64,000 nt of DNA. Source: Haliea sp. Lineage in GTDB: Bacteria; Pseudomonadota; Gammaproteobacteria; Pseudomonadales; Halieaceae. The notes under the pieces were generated by a model. It was not told the DNA's origin, ran no database searches, and saw only the letters and a program-made list of their open reading frames with translations. Below are positions 56,177 through 64,000 of the stretch, in pieces. The translations under genes were made by a program, and so were the position numbers. Within the stretch, counting starts at the first letter, position 1, and every line of letters starts with the position of its first letter. The stretch is taken from the NCBI GenBank assembly GCA_024642265.1, contig JAHEBL010000006.1, positions 21,825 through 85,824 of the forward strand. The letters are read 5' to 3'.

Positions 56177-57286
56177 ATGTCTGCAGAGACCACGCCGATC
56201 GTGGTGGAAAACGTCGGTTATGAATATGACAGCGGACTGAGCAAGCACCACGTGCTTCGCGATGTCAGCCTGAAGATCGAGGCCGGCGAAATCGTGATCC
56301 TCACCGGACCCTCCGGCTCCGGTAAAACCACCCTGATTACCCTGATCGGTGCCCTGCGTGCCATGCAGGCGGGCAGCATAAAAATATTTGGCAACGAGTT
56401 GCACAAGGCCTCCCAGCGGGCGCTGATGAAGACCCGGCGCCATATCGGTTTTATCTTCCAGCAACACAACCTGCTGGATTACCTCACCGTGGCGCAGAAC
56501 ATATCGATGTCGATGTCCCTGGGCCCGGGCCTGAGTGGCGCCAAGGCGCGCACCCGTATTGAGGAGGTGCTCGACCAGGTGGGGCTGGCGGCGCATATCG
56601 ACAAGTACCCGGATGCTCTCTCGGGTGGCCAGAAGCAGCGGGTGGGCATTGCCCGCGCCCTGGCCAACGGGCCGAAGATGATCCTGGCGGATGAACCCAC
56701 CGCTTCACTGGACCGCGAGTCGGGTCGCAATGTGGTGAACCTGATCCAGACGCTGTGCCGGGAGCAGGGCGCCAGCGTGGTAATGGTCACCCACGACAAC
56801 CGCATACTCGATGTCGCCGACCGCATACTGCACCTGGAAGACGGCCAGATACAGTCCATCAGCGCCGCCGTTGCCTCCAGCACCAGCCAGATGCTGAAGC
56901 TGCTCAACCGGCATGATCCCGAGGCCGCGCACTATATGGCTGCGTTTACCCAGGCGCTCACCCGGGTGGCGCTGGCGGATGACAACATGGATGACCAGGA
57001 ACGGGATGCGATCAAGACAATACTGATCCAGCATTCCGACCTGCAACAATCCGAGGTGGAGCTGGTGATGGAAATGGCCATGTCCCAGGTGCGCTGCAGA
57101 AGTTTGCCTGGGCAGGGCGGGACGCCCGCTTTCACGCCGGAGCAGAGCCGGAAATTCCTCGCGTCGCTGCATGCGGTAGCCGCCGCGGACGGTGACGTCA
57201 GCGAGCAGGAGTTGCAGGAGATAGCCCTTATCGCCCGCGAGCTGGGTTTCGACGTCACCTCTCCTGGCGCCACTGCCTCGGGCTGA
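56177..57286 (+). CDS. devA: DevA-family ABC ATPase fused to a TerB-like domain
   Basis: 369 residues, 130 more than usual DevA/LolD proteins. Walker A GPSGSGKTT, signature LSGGQKQRVGIARAL and Walker B MILADEPTASLD lie in residues 1-235. The extra part (about 250-360) is helical and acidic, with ALADDNMDDQERDAIKTIL and AVAAADGDVSEQELQEIA, the paired D-G-x-x-x-x-E pattern of TerB-like domains. It powers the exporter encoded upstream (2 bp gap). The last 32 bp overlap the tail of a broken AraC gene on the other strand. Confidence 0.88.
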   Translation: MSAETTPIVVENVGYEYDSGLSKHHVLRDVSLKIEAGEIVILTGPSGSGKTTLITLIGALRAMQAGSIKIFGNELHKASQRALMKTRRHIGFIFQQHNLLDYLTVAQNISMSMSLGPGLSGAKARTRIEEVLDQVGLAAHIDKYPDALSGGQKQRVGIARALANGPKMILADEPTASLDRESGRNVVNLIQTLCREQGASVVMVTHDNRILDVADRILHLEDGQIQSISAAVASSTSQMLKLLNRHDPEAAHYMAAFTQALTRVALADDNMDDQERDAIKTILIQHSDLQQSEVELVMEMAMSQVRCRSLPGQGGTPAFTPEQSRKFLASLHAVAAADGDVSEQELQEIALIARELGFDVTSPGATASG

Positions 57287-57591
57287 TTCCCGCCCAGTTG
57301 TGAAATGCCCGCGAAAATACCGCTGAATCGCTGTAGCACAGTGCCGCGGCAATCTGTGACATGGGCAACCGGGTGTTCTGCAGCAGGTGCCGGGCGATTT
57401 CGAAGCGGGTGTCGGCCAGCAGCGTCTGCATGCTGGTCCCCTCCGCACGCAGCCGCAGCCGCAGGCTGCGCTCGCTGATGGCGAACAGCCGGGCCGCACA
57501 GGCTCCGCAGCATTCTGTGGGCGACGGATATCGCCGCGTCCTGTAGCTGCACCAGGCCCGGCACCTGGCAGCCGCCGGGTGTGGAACGCAC
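57255..57591 (-). pseudogene. AraC-family regulator remnant (frameshifted, 5'-truncated)
   Basis: On the minus strand the last 80 codons before the TGA at 57255-57257 read as a complete AraC helix-turn-helix end: FAISERSLRLRLRAEGTS, RHLLQNTRLPMSQIAAALCY and AFHNWAGISPRQWRQ. Upstream, LQDAAISVAHRMLRSLCG continues the family pattern but in another frame, so there is a frameshift (perhaps with a small loss) near 57490. The N-terminal sensor domain is absent: homology stops about 15 bp before the start codon of the GST gene. It is a decayed gene. Confidence 0.75.
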
Positions 57592-57604
57592 GGAGTAGGC
57601 TGAT

Positions 57605-58783
57605 ATGACGACCGATTACCACGTCGATACCGGCAACCCGCTGACCCTGTGGGGCACGCCCCACTCGCTTTACACCGGCAAGGTGCGCTCCTACCTGATC
57701 AAGAAGGGGCTGCCGTTTCGCGAGTTGCTGCCACCCCACCCACGCTTTGGCGGGGAGGTACTGCCTGCGGTGCGTCACTTCGTGGTCCCGGTTCTGGAAA
57801 CCAGCGACGGCAGGTTTATCCAGGACAGCACGGTAATTATCGAGGAGCTGGAGCATCGCTTTCCCGAGCGGCCGATGGTGCCGGCCACCCCGGTGCAGCG
57901 GGTGATAGCCACACTGCTGGGCGGGTTCGGTTCCGAGGGCCTGCTGTCGGTAGCCATGCACTACCGCTGGAGCTATCGGGCCCAGCAGGAGCATTTCCTG
58001 CGGGCGGAGTTCGGGCGGGCCGCGCATCACGGCCCCGACCGCAAGGAGCGGCTGGAGGCCGGCGCCACCCTGATGGATTACTTCCACGACTTCCTGCCCA
58101 ACCTGGGTGTCAGCGCCGAAACCGCGCCCGCCTTCGAGGCCTCTTTTGAGGAATTGCTGGACGCGCTGGAAACCCATCTGCAGCACTACCCCTACCTGAT
58201 GGGCGGGTTCCCCAGTGTCGCCGATTTCGGTTTGATGGCGCCGTTGTTCGCCCACCTTTCCCGCGACCCGGTACCGTCAACCCTGATGAAGAATGCGGCC
58301 CCCAACGTCTATCGCTGGACCGAACGCATGAACCTGCCGGCCATCGCCGACGGGGAGTTCCCGGAGCAGGCCTGTGAGTGGTTTCGCGACGACGCCATAC
58401 CCGCAACCCTGGAGCCGATTATCCGGCTGATGTTCCAGGACTGGGGCAGACAGCTGCGGGCCGATGCCGACTTTGTGAACGCCTGGCTGCAGGCCAATCC
58501 CGATGTGGCAAGCGGCCGGCTCGCCTCGGCGGACGGTGAGCGCAGGGTCCATCCGGTGCTGGGTCAAATCAGCTACGAATGGCGCGGCGTCACCGTGAAG
58601 CGGGCCAGCGCCCCCCACGGCCTGTGGCATTTCGAGCGTGCTGCCAGCCTGGCGCGGGAGCTCCAGGGCGAAGCCAGAGCGAGCTTTGATGCCCTGGTCC
58701 AGCGCCTGGGTGGCAGCGACGTCATGCAGATCCGCACCAGCCGCCCGATGCGGCGCGAGGACGACGCCCTCGTGTTTGCCTGA
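57605..58783 (+). CDS. Glutathione S-transferase family protein (long form)
   Basis: 392 residues. A thioredoxin-like N-terminus (TLWGTPHSLYTGKVRSYL, then VVPVLETSDGRFIQDSTVI) is followed by an all-helical GST domain (YLMGGFPSVADFGLMAPLF) and about 130 extra residues of unknown fold. The length matches a marine gammaproteobacterial GST-like family without a defined substrate. CGGAG lies upstream. Its promoter region has replaced the 5' part of the AraC remnant. Confidence 0.85.
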   Translation: MTTDYHVDTGNPLTLWGTPHSLYTGKVRSYLIKKGLPFRELLPPHPRFGGEVLPAVRHFVVPVLETSDGRFIQDSTVIIEELEHRFPERPMVPATPVQRVIATLLGGFGSEGLLSVAMHYRWSYRAQQEHFLRAEFGRAAHHGPDRKERLEAGATLMDYFHDFLPNLGVSAETAPAFEASFEELLDALETHLQHYPYLMGGFPSVADFGLMAPLFAHLSRDPVPSTLMKNAAPNVYRWTERMNLPAIADGEFPEQACEWFRDDAIPATLEPIIRLMFQDWGRQLRADADFVNAWLQANPDVASGRLASADGERRVHPVLGQISYEWRGVTVKRASAPHGLWHFERAASLARELQGEARASFDALVQRLGGSDVMQIRTSRPMRREDDALVFA

Positions 58784-58892
58784 GGCCAGCGCATTTGCGC
58801 TCCCACCGTGCTAATTACTCGGGGATCGGCTTCCCCGCGGTCCTGCCCCTCGATGCTATAGTCGGTGCGACGAGTTTGAACGAGGCCGATCA

Positions 58893-59693
58893 ATGTGTGA
58901 GCTCCTTGCCATTTCAAGCAGGTTTCCGACGCGGGTAACCTTTTCGCTGGAAGAGTTTTCCCGGCACGGGGGGCAAAGCGGATCCAATGCCGACGGCTGG
59001 GGCATTGCCTTCTACGAGGACAGGGCTGTGCAGATATATCGGGAAACCGAGCCTGCCGCCGAAAGCGAGTGGATGCATTTCCTGTGTCATCACCAGCACC
59101 AGAGCAGGTGCATTATCTCCCATATAAGAAAGGCGACACAGGGCGAACTTGCCCTGCGCAATACCCAGCCCTTCAGCCGTAAAATTGGTGGCGCTACTCA
59201 CGTTTTTTGCCACAACGGTAACCTCGACGAGATTCGCACCAGGCTCGGGGAAACGCGGATTCTGCCAATAGGTGAAACCGATTCCGAGTACGCTTTTTGC
59301 TACCTGGTGGAGCAACTCGAAACGCTCTGGCGGCAGGGCCCACCCGCACTCGACGCGAGGGTGGCATTGCTGCGACAGGTGTTCGACCGGTTTGCCGGGA
59401 TGGGGCCCGCCAATATTCTGTACAGCGATGGCGAGTATCTCTACGCCTATGCCAACCGGCGCACCCAGTCCAGCGGACGCCTGGAGCCACCGGGCATGTA
59501 CTACCTGTGTCGCGACTGCGAGTGTGACAGGGAGGCGCTGCCCCTGGCCGGCCTGGAACTGAACAGTGAAATCGGGAACCAGCGCCAGACCGTGGTGTTG
59601 TTTGCCAGCGTGCCACTGTCCGCGGAGTCCTGGCAGCCGCTGGCGGAAAAGCAGTTGATCGTTGCCAGCGAAGGTCGCATCCTCAGCCGGTAA
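58893..59693 (+). CDS. Class II glutamine amidotransferase (YafJ-like)
   Basis: 266 residues. It starts MCELLAIS, so Cys2 becomes the N-terminal nucleophile after Met removal. Supporting blocks are SNADGWGIAFYE, SHIRKATQGELALRNTQPF (Arg and substrate loop) and FCHNGNLD. It hydrolyses glutamine or a gamma-glutamyl compound; the acceptor is unknown. The family is widespread in proteobacteria as stand-alone proteins. Single gene. Confidence 0.92.
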   Translation: MCELLAISSRFPTRVTFSLEEFSRHGGQSGSNADGWGIAFYEDRAVQIYRETEPAAESEWMHFLCHHQHQSRCIISHIRKATQGELALRNTQPFSRKIGGATHVFCHNGNLDEIRTRLGETRILPIGETDSEYAFCYLVEQLETLWRQGPPALDARVALLRQVFDRFAGMGPANILYSDGEYLYAYANRRTQSSGRLEPPGMYYLCRDCECDREALPLAGLELNSEIGNQRQTVVLFASVPLSAESWQPLAEKQLIVASEGRILSR

Positions 59694-59741
59694 TTACGCG
59701 CCGGGATGCAGCATTCTCCATACTCCTGCACTATTGCGTTG

Positions 59742-61448
59742 TCACAAGGCCCGCTGTATCTCGTGCTCGAAAACGCTGCGCAGCATGGCAACCGGCATGT
59801 TGCCCGACTCAAGGTAAATCCGGTGAAAGTTTCGATCGACTTCCTGTGCGGGCATGCTGTCCGCTACGGCGGCCTGGTAATCCTTCTTCAACTGCCATAC
59901 AAGGTGGTTGCCCACCAGATAACTGAGCGGGTAACCACGCTCCTGTGAATACCAGTTCAGCTCGGCCTGGGCCCTGCCAGCGGTAAAGCCGGTTGCGGCG
60001 ATAAGCAATGCAGAGGCGTTGGCAAATGGATCACTGTCCGTAAAATCGAGACCATAACCGATGTCCAGGAAGCGCACTTCACCAGTCATGAAATACAGGT
60101 CGATCGCTACCCGGGCGCCAATGCGACTGATATCGAGCTTGGTCACAAAGCGGGCCTCATCGGTAAGCTCACCCATGAGGCCGATGTCCAGCATGTAGTC
60201 CTCCAGCATGGTGGTCCAGCCCTCCGCGTGCTCGTTGGCTGAAAACGTTCGCCGCACGATGGACTCCTGCATGGCAGCGGTGGATAGTTGCAGGTGATGC
60301 CCGGGAATACCTTCGTGCACCATCATGAGAGGAATGCCAAGTTCGGTGTGCTCATCCATCAACTCGGGGCTGAGCGTGAGGTAAACCAGGCTGGTCCTGG
60401 TGCCCTCGCGCAGTGCCGCCGGTGGCATCATGGCCCCGGCGGGAATCATCGGGGCCATAAAGTCGGGCGTCTGCATGATGTTCATCGCCTGGCCCTGCGG
60501 AATCGGAAACAAATCGCGGCCAGTGAGGAAGGTCTCGATCTTCGCGGCCTCATCCTTGTAGCGCTGTATCACCCCGGAAAAATCGTTGTTCTCGACTTTC
60601 ACGCAGTAGCGGGCGTTGAGAAACTTTTGTAGCTCGCTGGTGCCCAGGCCCGGATCGAGGCCATATTTTGCAAGCAGTTTCGTCCGCAGTGTCTCGATTT
60701 CGCCGCGGGTACGTTGCACGAAATCGCAGGCTATGCCGTGAATCTCTTCCAGGGAGAGCTCAATGCCATTTGCCGCGATCAGGGACCGGGCTTTTTCCGG
60801 GCCGATACTGAATGCCGTAGTGGCAGGTAGCTGGCGCAATGCCTCACTGTAATCGGCAAGTGCGCTGTTGGCCTTGTCGATTGCCGTGCGCAGGGAATCC
60901 AGATCGGTAAACTTTTCGGTTGTCGCCCACTCCAGTATGGAGGCGAAGAATTCCGGCAGTCCCTGGATGGTTTCCACTTCAATATCCACCCAGCGTGCCA
61001 CGGGCGTATCGAGTCGCTGCAGTGCCTGCTCCAGATAGACCGGAACCTGTAACAGGCGCGCCAGGATATTTTGCAGGCGCTCCGCCGCCGGGCGCGGGTC
61101 ATTGGTTACCAGCAGGAATATTCCGGAGCTGATCTCCTCCCCCGCGTCGGGAAGCTGCTGGGCCTGCAATTTTCCGTTAAAGCTCAGGTTATTCCTGAGC
61201 TCCAAGGCTGCGGCGCTCAGTGCAATCAGCTGTGTGTCCAGGCGCTCGTAGAAATCGGTTAACCGCGGCAGCAGAGCGTTGGCCTTGTCACGCAACTCTC
61301 CGGCCATTGCAGCCACGCGTTGCACCATGCCCAATGAGGGGTCCGGTAATTGGTCCAGTTTCTCCGTCAGCCCCAATTCAACACAGCTATTGGGGTCCGA
61401 AGACAGAAGTGTCAGATAGGCGTCACAAAGGTTTTCGTAGTCGGTCAT
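59742..61448 (-). CDS. DUF885 family putative metallopeptidase
   Basis: 568 residues from the ATG at 61448 (AGAG 7 bases upstream); a GTG at 61457 adds three. The zinc motif is HEGIPGHHLQLS near residue 385, as in DUF885 proteins related to M32-type peptidases. The C-terminal part has the conserved AQAELNWYSQERGYPLSYL-like block and ESGNMPVAMLRS. No signal peptide, so probably cytoplasmic. Substrate unknown. Confidence 0.88.
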   Translation of the reverse strand: MTDYENLCDAYLTLLSSDPNSCVELGLTEKLDQLPDPSLGMVQRVAAMAGELRDKANALLPRLTDFYERLDTQLIALSAAALELRNNLSFNGKLQAQQLPDAGEEISSGIFLLVTNDPRPAAERLQNILARLLQVPVYLEQALQRLDTPVARWVDIEVETIQGLPEFFASILEWATTEKFTDLDSLRTAIDKANSALADYSEALRQLPATTAFSIGPEKARSLIAANGIELSLEEIHGIACDFVQRTRGEIETLRTKLLAKYGLDPGLGTSELQKFLNARYCVKVENNDFSGVIQRYKDEAAKIETFLTGRDLFPIPQGQAMNIMQTPDFMAPMIPAGAMMPPAALREGTRTSLVYLTLSPELMDEHTELGIPLMMVHEGIPGHHLQLSTAAMQESIVRRTFSANEHAEGWTTMLEDYMLDIGLMGELTDEARFVTKLDISRIGARVAIDLYFMTGEVRFLDIGYGLDFTDSDPFANASALLIAATGFTAGRAQAELNWYSQERGYPLSYLVGNHLVWQLKKDYQAAVADSMPAQEVDRNFHRIYLESGNMPVAMLRSVFEHEIQRAL

Positions 61449-61609
61449 TGATTGCACTCTGTTGAGTTGGCGCGGTGTGAGATCGTTGGCTACCTGTCAT
61501 TCTATCAGGCCCTGTCAGCCAGGAGTGGCGCGATTTCTCAGGGAGCCGCGAAAAGCCTGTAAAAACAGGGTAGAACTGCTTGCGCGGAGGGGCTGGTGTT
61601 ACTAAAATG

Positions 61610-61629
61610 TACTGTACATATATACAGTA
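61610..61629. promoter_or_regulatory. LexA (SOS) box
   Basis: TACTGTACATATATACAGTA differs from the E. coli consensus by one base and has the required CTGT-N8-ACAG core. It ends 16 bp before the HNH nuclease start codon. Confidence 0.85.
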
Positions 61630-61645
61630 TATGGAGAGCCCACGC

Positions 61646-63058
61646 ATGACAAACCTCGCGTTTCCCCCGCAACAATCCTGCCCCGATGAAGACGAAATGC
61701 TCGGCCAGCAAATTACCCTGCTGGCGGGCCAGATCAACGCGGCCAATCATCGCCTGCTCAAACTGATCGCCAGGTTCGATGAGCGCAAGGCCTGGAGCGG
61801 CGGTGGCACGGTGCGCTCCTGCGCCCACTGGCTGAACTGGAAGTGCGGCATCGCCCTTGGGGCAGCCAGGGAGAAGGTCCGGGTAGCCCAGTGCCTGGAA
61901 ACCCTGCCTTTGATCGACGCGTCCTTTGCCGCCGGCGAGATCAGCTATTCCAAGGTGCGCGCCATGACCCGGGTGGCCACCCCCGGGAACGAGGACTTCC
62001 TGTTGCGAATCGCACAGCACGGTACCGCCAGCCATGTGGAGAAAGCAGTGGGCAAGTACAAGCGGGTGCAGGCAGCGGATGACGATACCGTCGAGCGCGA
62101 GCAGGACAACGCCCGCAAACTGGTGTACTACCAGAATGACGATGGCATGTGGGTTATACATGCCATGCTCCCCCCCGAGACCGGCGCCCTGGTGGTAAAG
62201 GCTATCGAGGCTATCACCGCGCCATTGCAGGCGCAGCAGCAGGAAGAACTGCAACAGGACGTCTCCGCGGAGACGTTTTCCGACGCGGTCGAACAGGAAG
62301 AGCCGCCGCGCTACCAGGCCCTGCTGGAACACAGCCGCGCCGATGCCCTGGCCATGATGGCGGAGCACTTTCTCGCCAGCGGTGAAAGCAACGGCGGGCT
62401 ACAGGGCCTCAAAGGCAGCGAGCGCTGCCAGGTCATGCTCCACGTCGATATCACCCACGAGCACTGCCACATGGACGACAGGCACTGGCTGTCGCCACAA
62501 ACCGCCAGGCGCCTGTCCTGCGACGCCAGCCTGGTAACGGTACTGGAAGACGGGCAGGGCAGGGTACTGAACATCGGGCGCCGCACCCGCACGGTACCCG
62601 CCAACATCAGCCGCGCCCTGGCCATCCGGGATAAAACCTGCCGCTTCCCCGGCTGCTGCGAATCGCGCTACGTGGATGCGCACCATATCAAGCACTGGGC
62701 AGATGGCGGCGAAACCAGCCTGCACAACCTGGTAACCCTCTGTCGCTACCACCACCGCCAGTTGCACAAAGGCAGCTTCAGCATCAGGGTGGATAACACA
62801 TCCGGGGCGCCACAGCTGCTCTTTGCCACGCCCTCGGGCAGGACAATCGAAACCAGCGTCTCCCCGCAGTTCCCGGACGTCTCCGCGGAGACGTGGGTGG
62901 ATGAATTACGTCACGCCGCGCCCAAAGTGGACGCGGGAACCTGCGTTACGCAGTGGCGGGGCGAGGATTGTGATTATGGGATGGTGGTGGAGGGCTTGTT
63001 GCGCCGGGATGAGGGGAAAGGCTCTTCATTGTCCAGCGCTGCATCGCCACGCACCTGA
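61646..63058 (+). CDS. DUF222/HNH endonuclease, LexA-controlled
   Basis: 470 residues from the ATG at 61646 (GGAGAG upstream; an ATG at 61631 is in frame). DUF222 occupies about residues 20-260, then the HNH domain at about 355-400 with CRFPGCCESRYVDAHHI, HWADGG and NLVTLCRYHH (zinc Cys and catalytic His). It resembles the 13E12-type proteins. The LexA box shows SOS control. Two linkers contain the same palindromic 18 bp encoding DVSAET. Cleavage specificity unknown; it may act in repair or as a damage-induced nuclease. Confidence 0.9.
   Translation: MTNLAFPPQQSCPDEDEMLGQQITLLAGQINAANHRLLKLIARFDERKAWSGGGTVRSCAHWLNWKCGIALGAAREKVRVAQCLETLPLIDASFAAGEISYSKVRAMTRVATPGNEDFLLRIAQHGTASHVEKAVGKYKRVQAADDDTVEREQDNARKLVYYQNDDGMWVIHAMLPPETGALVVKAIEAITAPLQAQQQEELQQDVSAETFSDAVEQEEPPRYQALLEHSRADALAMMAEHFLASGESNGGLQGLKGSERCQVMLHVDITHEHCHMDDRHWLSPQTARRLSCDASLVTVLEDGQGRVLNIGRRTRTVPANISRALAIRDKTCRFPGCCESRYVDAHHIKHWADGGETSLHNLVTLCRYHHRQLHKGSFSIRVDNTSGAPQLLFATPSGRTIETSVSPQFPDVSAETWVDELRHAAPKVDAGTCVTQWRGEDCDYGMVVEGLLRRDEGKGSSLSSAASPRT
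62259..62276. repeat. 18-bp perfect palindrome, copy 1
   Basis: ACGTCTCCGCGGAGACGT, self-complementary, inside the HNH gene at the end of DUF222; encodes part of DVSAET. Confidence 0.9.
62877..62894. repeat. 18-bp perfect palindrome, copy 2
   Basis: Identical to the copy at 62259 and in the same reading frame, 618 bp downstream, after the HNH domain. Confidence 0.9.
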
Positions 63059-63074
63059 TCAAAAAGGCGGGGTT

Positions 63075-63509
63075 CTAGATGTGCGCCGGCAGGTGTTTAC
63101 GCACTTCCCCGGCATCACACTGCACAAGGTTCTTATTGAGCTCGTACACAACCAGTTTCGCAACCTGGGGATCCATGTGCTTGCGCAGTAAACCCAGAAA
63201 CGCGGGAGCCGCAATTAACACCAGCTTGCTGAACTGGTTGGCGCTTCGGCCTGCCTGGACATACCTGTCGATCTGCTGGGCAAAGAGAATCGCCTCTTCC
63301 TGTTTGATACCGGTTTCGGATTCCAGCGCGTGGTGGCTGCCATCCCCCCCGATATTCCTCCCTGGCAGATCCTCTGTGATGTCGTGGGCGTGCTGGCGGG
63401 ACCTCCCGTGAACGAGACCTTCGACTTCCACCAGTTCGCGGAAGCTGGGGTCAGTGGAATAAATCTTTGCCCGACTGCTCTCCGCGACAATCAACCATAC
63501 CGTATCCAT
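63075..63509 (-). CDS. Host attachment family protein (PF10116-like)
   Basis: 144 residues from the ATG at 63509 with GGAGG upstream; a GTG at 63515 is in frame. TVWLIVAESSRAKIYSTD is the family start, with a central variable loop and the C-terminal DPQVAKLVVYELNKNL. Named after a plant-attachment gene, the family has an eRF1/pelota-like fold and no settled function. Divergent from the isoaspartyl peptidase gene across 176 bp in which I saw no gene. Confidence 0.85.
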   Translation of the reverse strand: MDTVWLIVAESSRAKIYSTDPSFRELVEVEGLVHGRSRQHAHDITEDLPGRNIGGDGSHHALESETGIKQEEAILFAQQIDRYVQAGRSANQFSKLVLIAAPAFLGLLRKHMDPQVAKLVVYELNKNLVQCDAGEVRKHLPAHI

Positions 63510-63685
63510 GAACACCCTCCGCCTGGCGCCTGCTGGTTACCGACAGCTGGGGAGTATGTTTTGAAATATCGCTACAAGACAATGCGCTGGGTCAAGGGAA
63601 GCAGTATCAGGGGCAAACAAAACACTGGACCCACCGATCCATTTCGCATTGTAATGGCGCAACGCAAAAATCACGGAAAAAGCGA

Positions 63686-64000
63686 ATGCAACGATTGATC
63701 GGCGCGCTGATTCTCGCCTTCACCCTGATGGGAGTACTGCCAATGACCCAGGCCAAGACACCCGTCACCGACACATCCCCCCCGGTCGCCATAGCCATCC
63801 ATGGAGGTGCCGGCACCATCAAAAAGGGCGATTTCACTGAAGAAATCGAGCGCGACTTGCGCAACGCGCTCGAACAGGCCGTTCTTGCCGGCCACAAGGT
63901 GCTGCAAGACGGGGGTTCCAGCCTGGATGCCGTCACAGCCGCCGTCACCCTGCTGGAGGACTCGCCCTGGTTCAATGCGGGCAAGGGCGCTGTTTTCAAC
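63686..64000 (+). CDS. Isoaspartyl peptidase/L-asparaginase, N-terminal part (3' end outside window)
   Basis: 105 residues visible from the ATG at 63686 (GGAAA upstream). A signal peptide (LIGALILAFTLMGVLPMTQA) is followed by VAIAIHGGAGTIKKGD and LDAVTAAVTLLEDSPWFNAGKG, the start of the Ntn-hydrolase fold of IaaA/plant-type asparaginases. The autocleavage Thr lies beyond the window. It would release aspartate from isoaspartyl dipeptides in the periplasm. Confidence 0.92.
   Translation, partial: MQRLIGALILAFTLMGVLPMTQAKTPVTDTSPPVAIAIHGGAGTIKKGDFTEEIERDLRNALEQAVLAGHKVLQDGGSSLDAVTAAVTLLEDSPWFNAGKGAVFN

Noticed and set aside
56705..58255. 516-residue minus-strand frame across devA, the AraC remnant and the GST gene
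   Set aside because: It is not in the frame of the AraC motifs and is antisense to two real genes.

Overview
The window is 64 kb of GC-rich, densely packed bacterial chromosome. Gene content points to an aerobic or facultative marine gammaproteobacterium, most like the Halieaceae/Cellvibrionales: fabA-fabB unsaturated fatty acid genes, ssb, IspB, rplU-rpmA-obgE-proB, a WS/DGAT wax ester synthase, acyl-CoA dehydrogenase, ABC1 kinases and an Mtr-type cytochrome locus. The taxonomic placement is inferred from gene content, not from a search. I found no tRNA, rRNA, insertion sequence, prophage or CRISPR array.

Layout. 1-831 is the 3' part of an MFS transporter gene. 967-4122 carries ssb, a degenerate sugar-nucleotide reductase-like gene, moaB and moeA (molybdenum cofactor). 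4158-5904 is fabA-fabB on the minus strand. 6206-9838 is a nucleotide-sugar operon (GDP-mannose and UDP-glucose precursors) facing pgi and ispB. 12660-15991 holds rplU-rpmA, with a structured leader containing an intrinsic terminator, then obgE and proB. 15999-27921 is mixed metabolism: aldehyde dehydrogenase, ZIP transporter, isoprenylcysteine-methyltransferase-like protein, alanine dehydrogenase, a DUF3300/DUF2950 envelope pair, small ORFs, acyl-CoA dehydrogenase, an SDR, rhodanese and ferrochelatase.

The standout is 28034-35672 on the minus strand: a five-gene multiheme cytochrome operon. In order of transcription it encodes a CymA/NapC-like tetraheme quinol dehydrogenase, a mosaic multiheme protein ending in an ethylbenzene-dehydrogenase-type heme domain, a DmsE/MtrA-like decaheme protein, an MtrB/PioB-like outer membrane barrel and an OmcA/MtrC-like decaheme lipoprotein. 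This is the full part list for moving electrons between the quinone pool and the cell exterior. A near-consensus FNR/ANR site lies about 90 bp upstream, just inside the end of a UbiA-type prenyltransferase gene, and an NnrS gene follows further upstream. A strong terminator (27987-28011) closes the operon.

38163-52245 holds a GST, two overlapping ABC1-kinase genes, wax ester synthase, nagA, a phytanoyl-CoA dioxygenase, formate-THF ligase, a retropepsin/deacylase pair, mscL, an LEA-like lipoprotein, a Ca/Na antiporter and an exported FAH-fold protein. 52276-57286 has an unusual glycosyltransferase-like gene (possible PqqD-like N-terminus) divergent from a DevBCA-type ABC exporter whose ATPase carries a TerB-like tail. 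The exporter's 3' end overlaps a broken AraC gene. 57605-64000 has a GST, a class II amidotransferase, a DUF885 peptidase, a DUF222-HNH nuclease gene behind an almost perfect LexA box, a host-attachment-like protein and the 5' end of an isoaspartyl peptidase gene.
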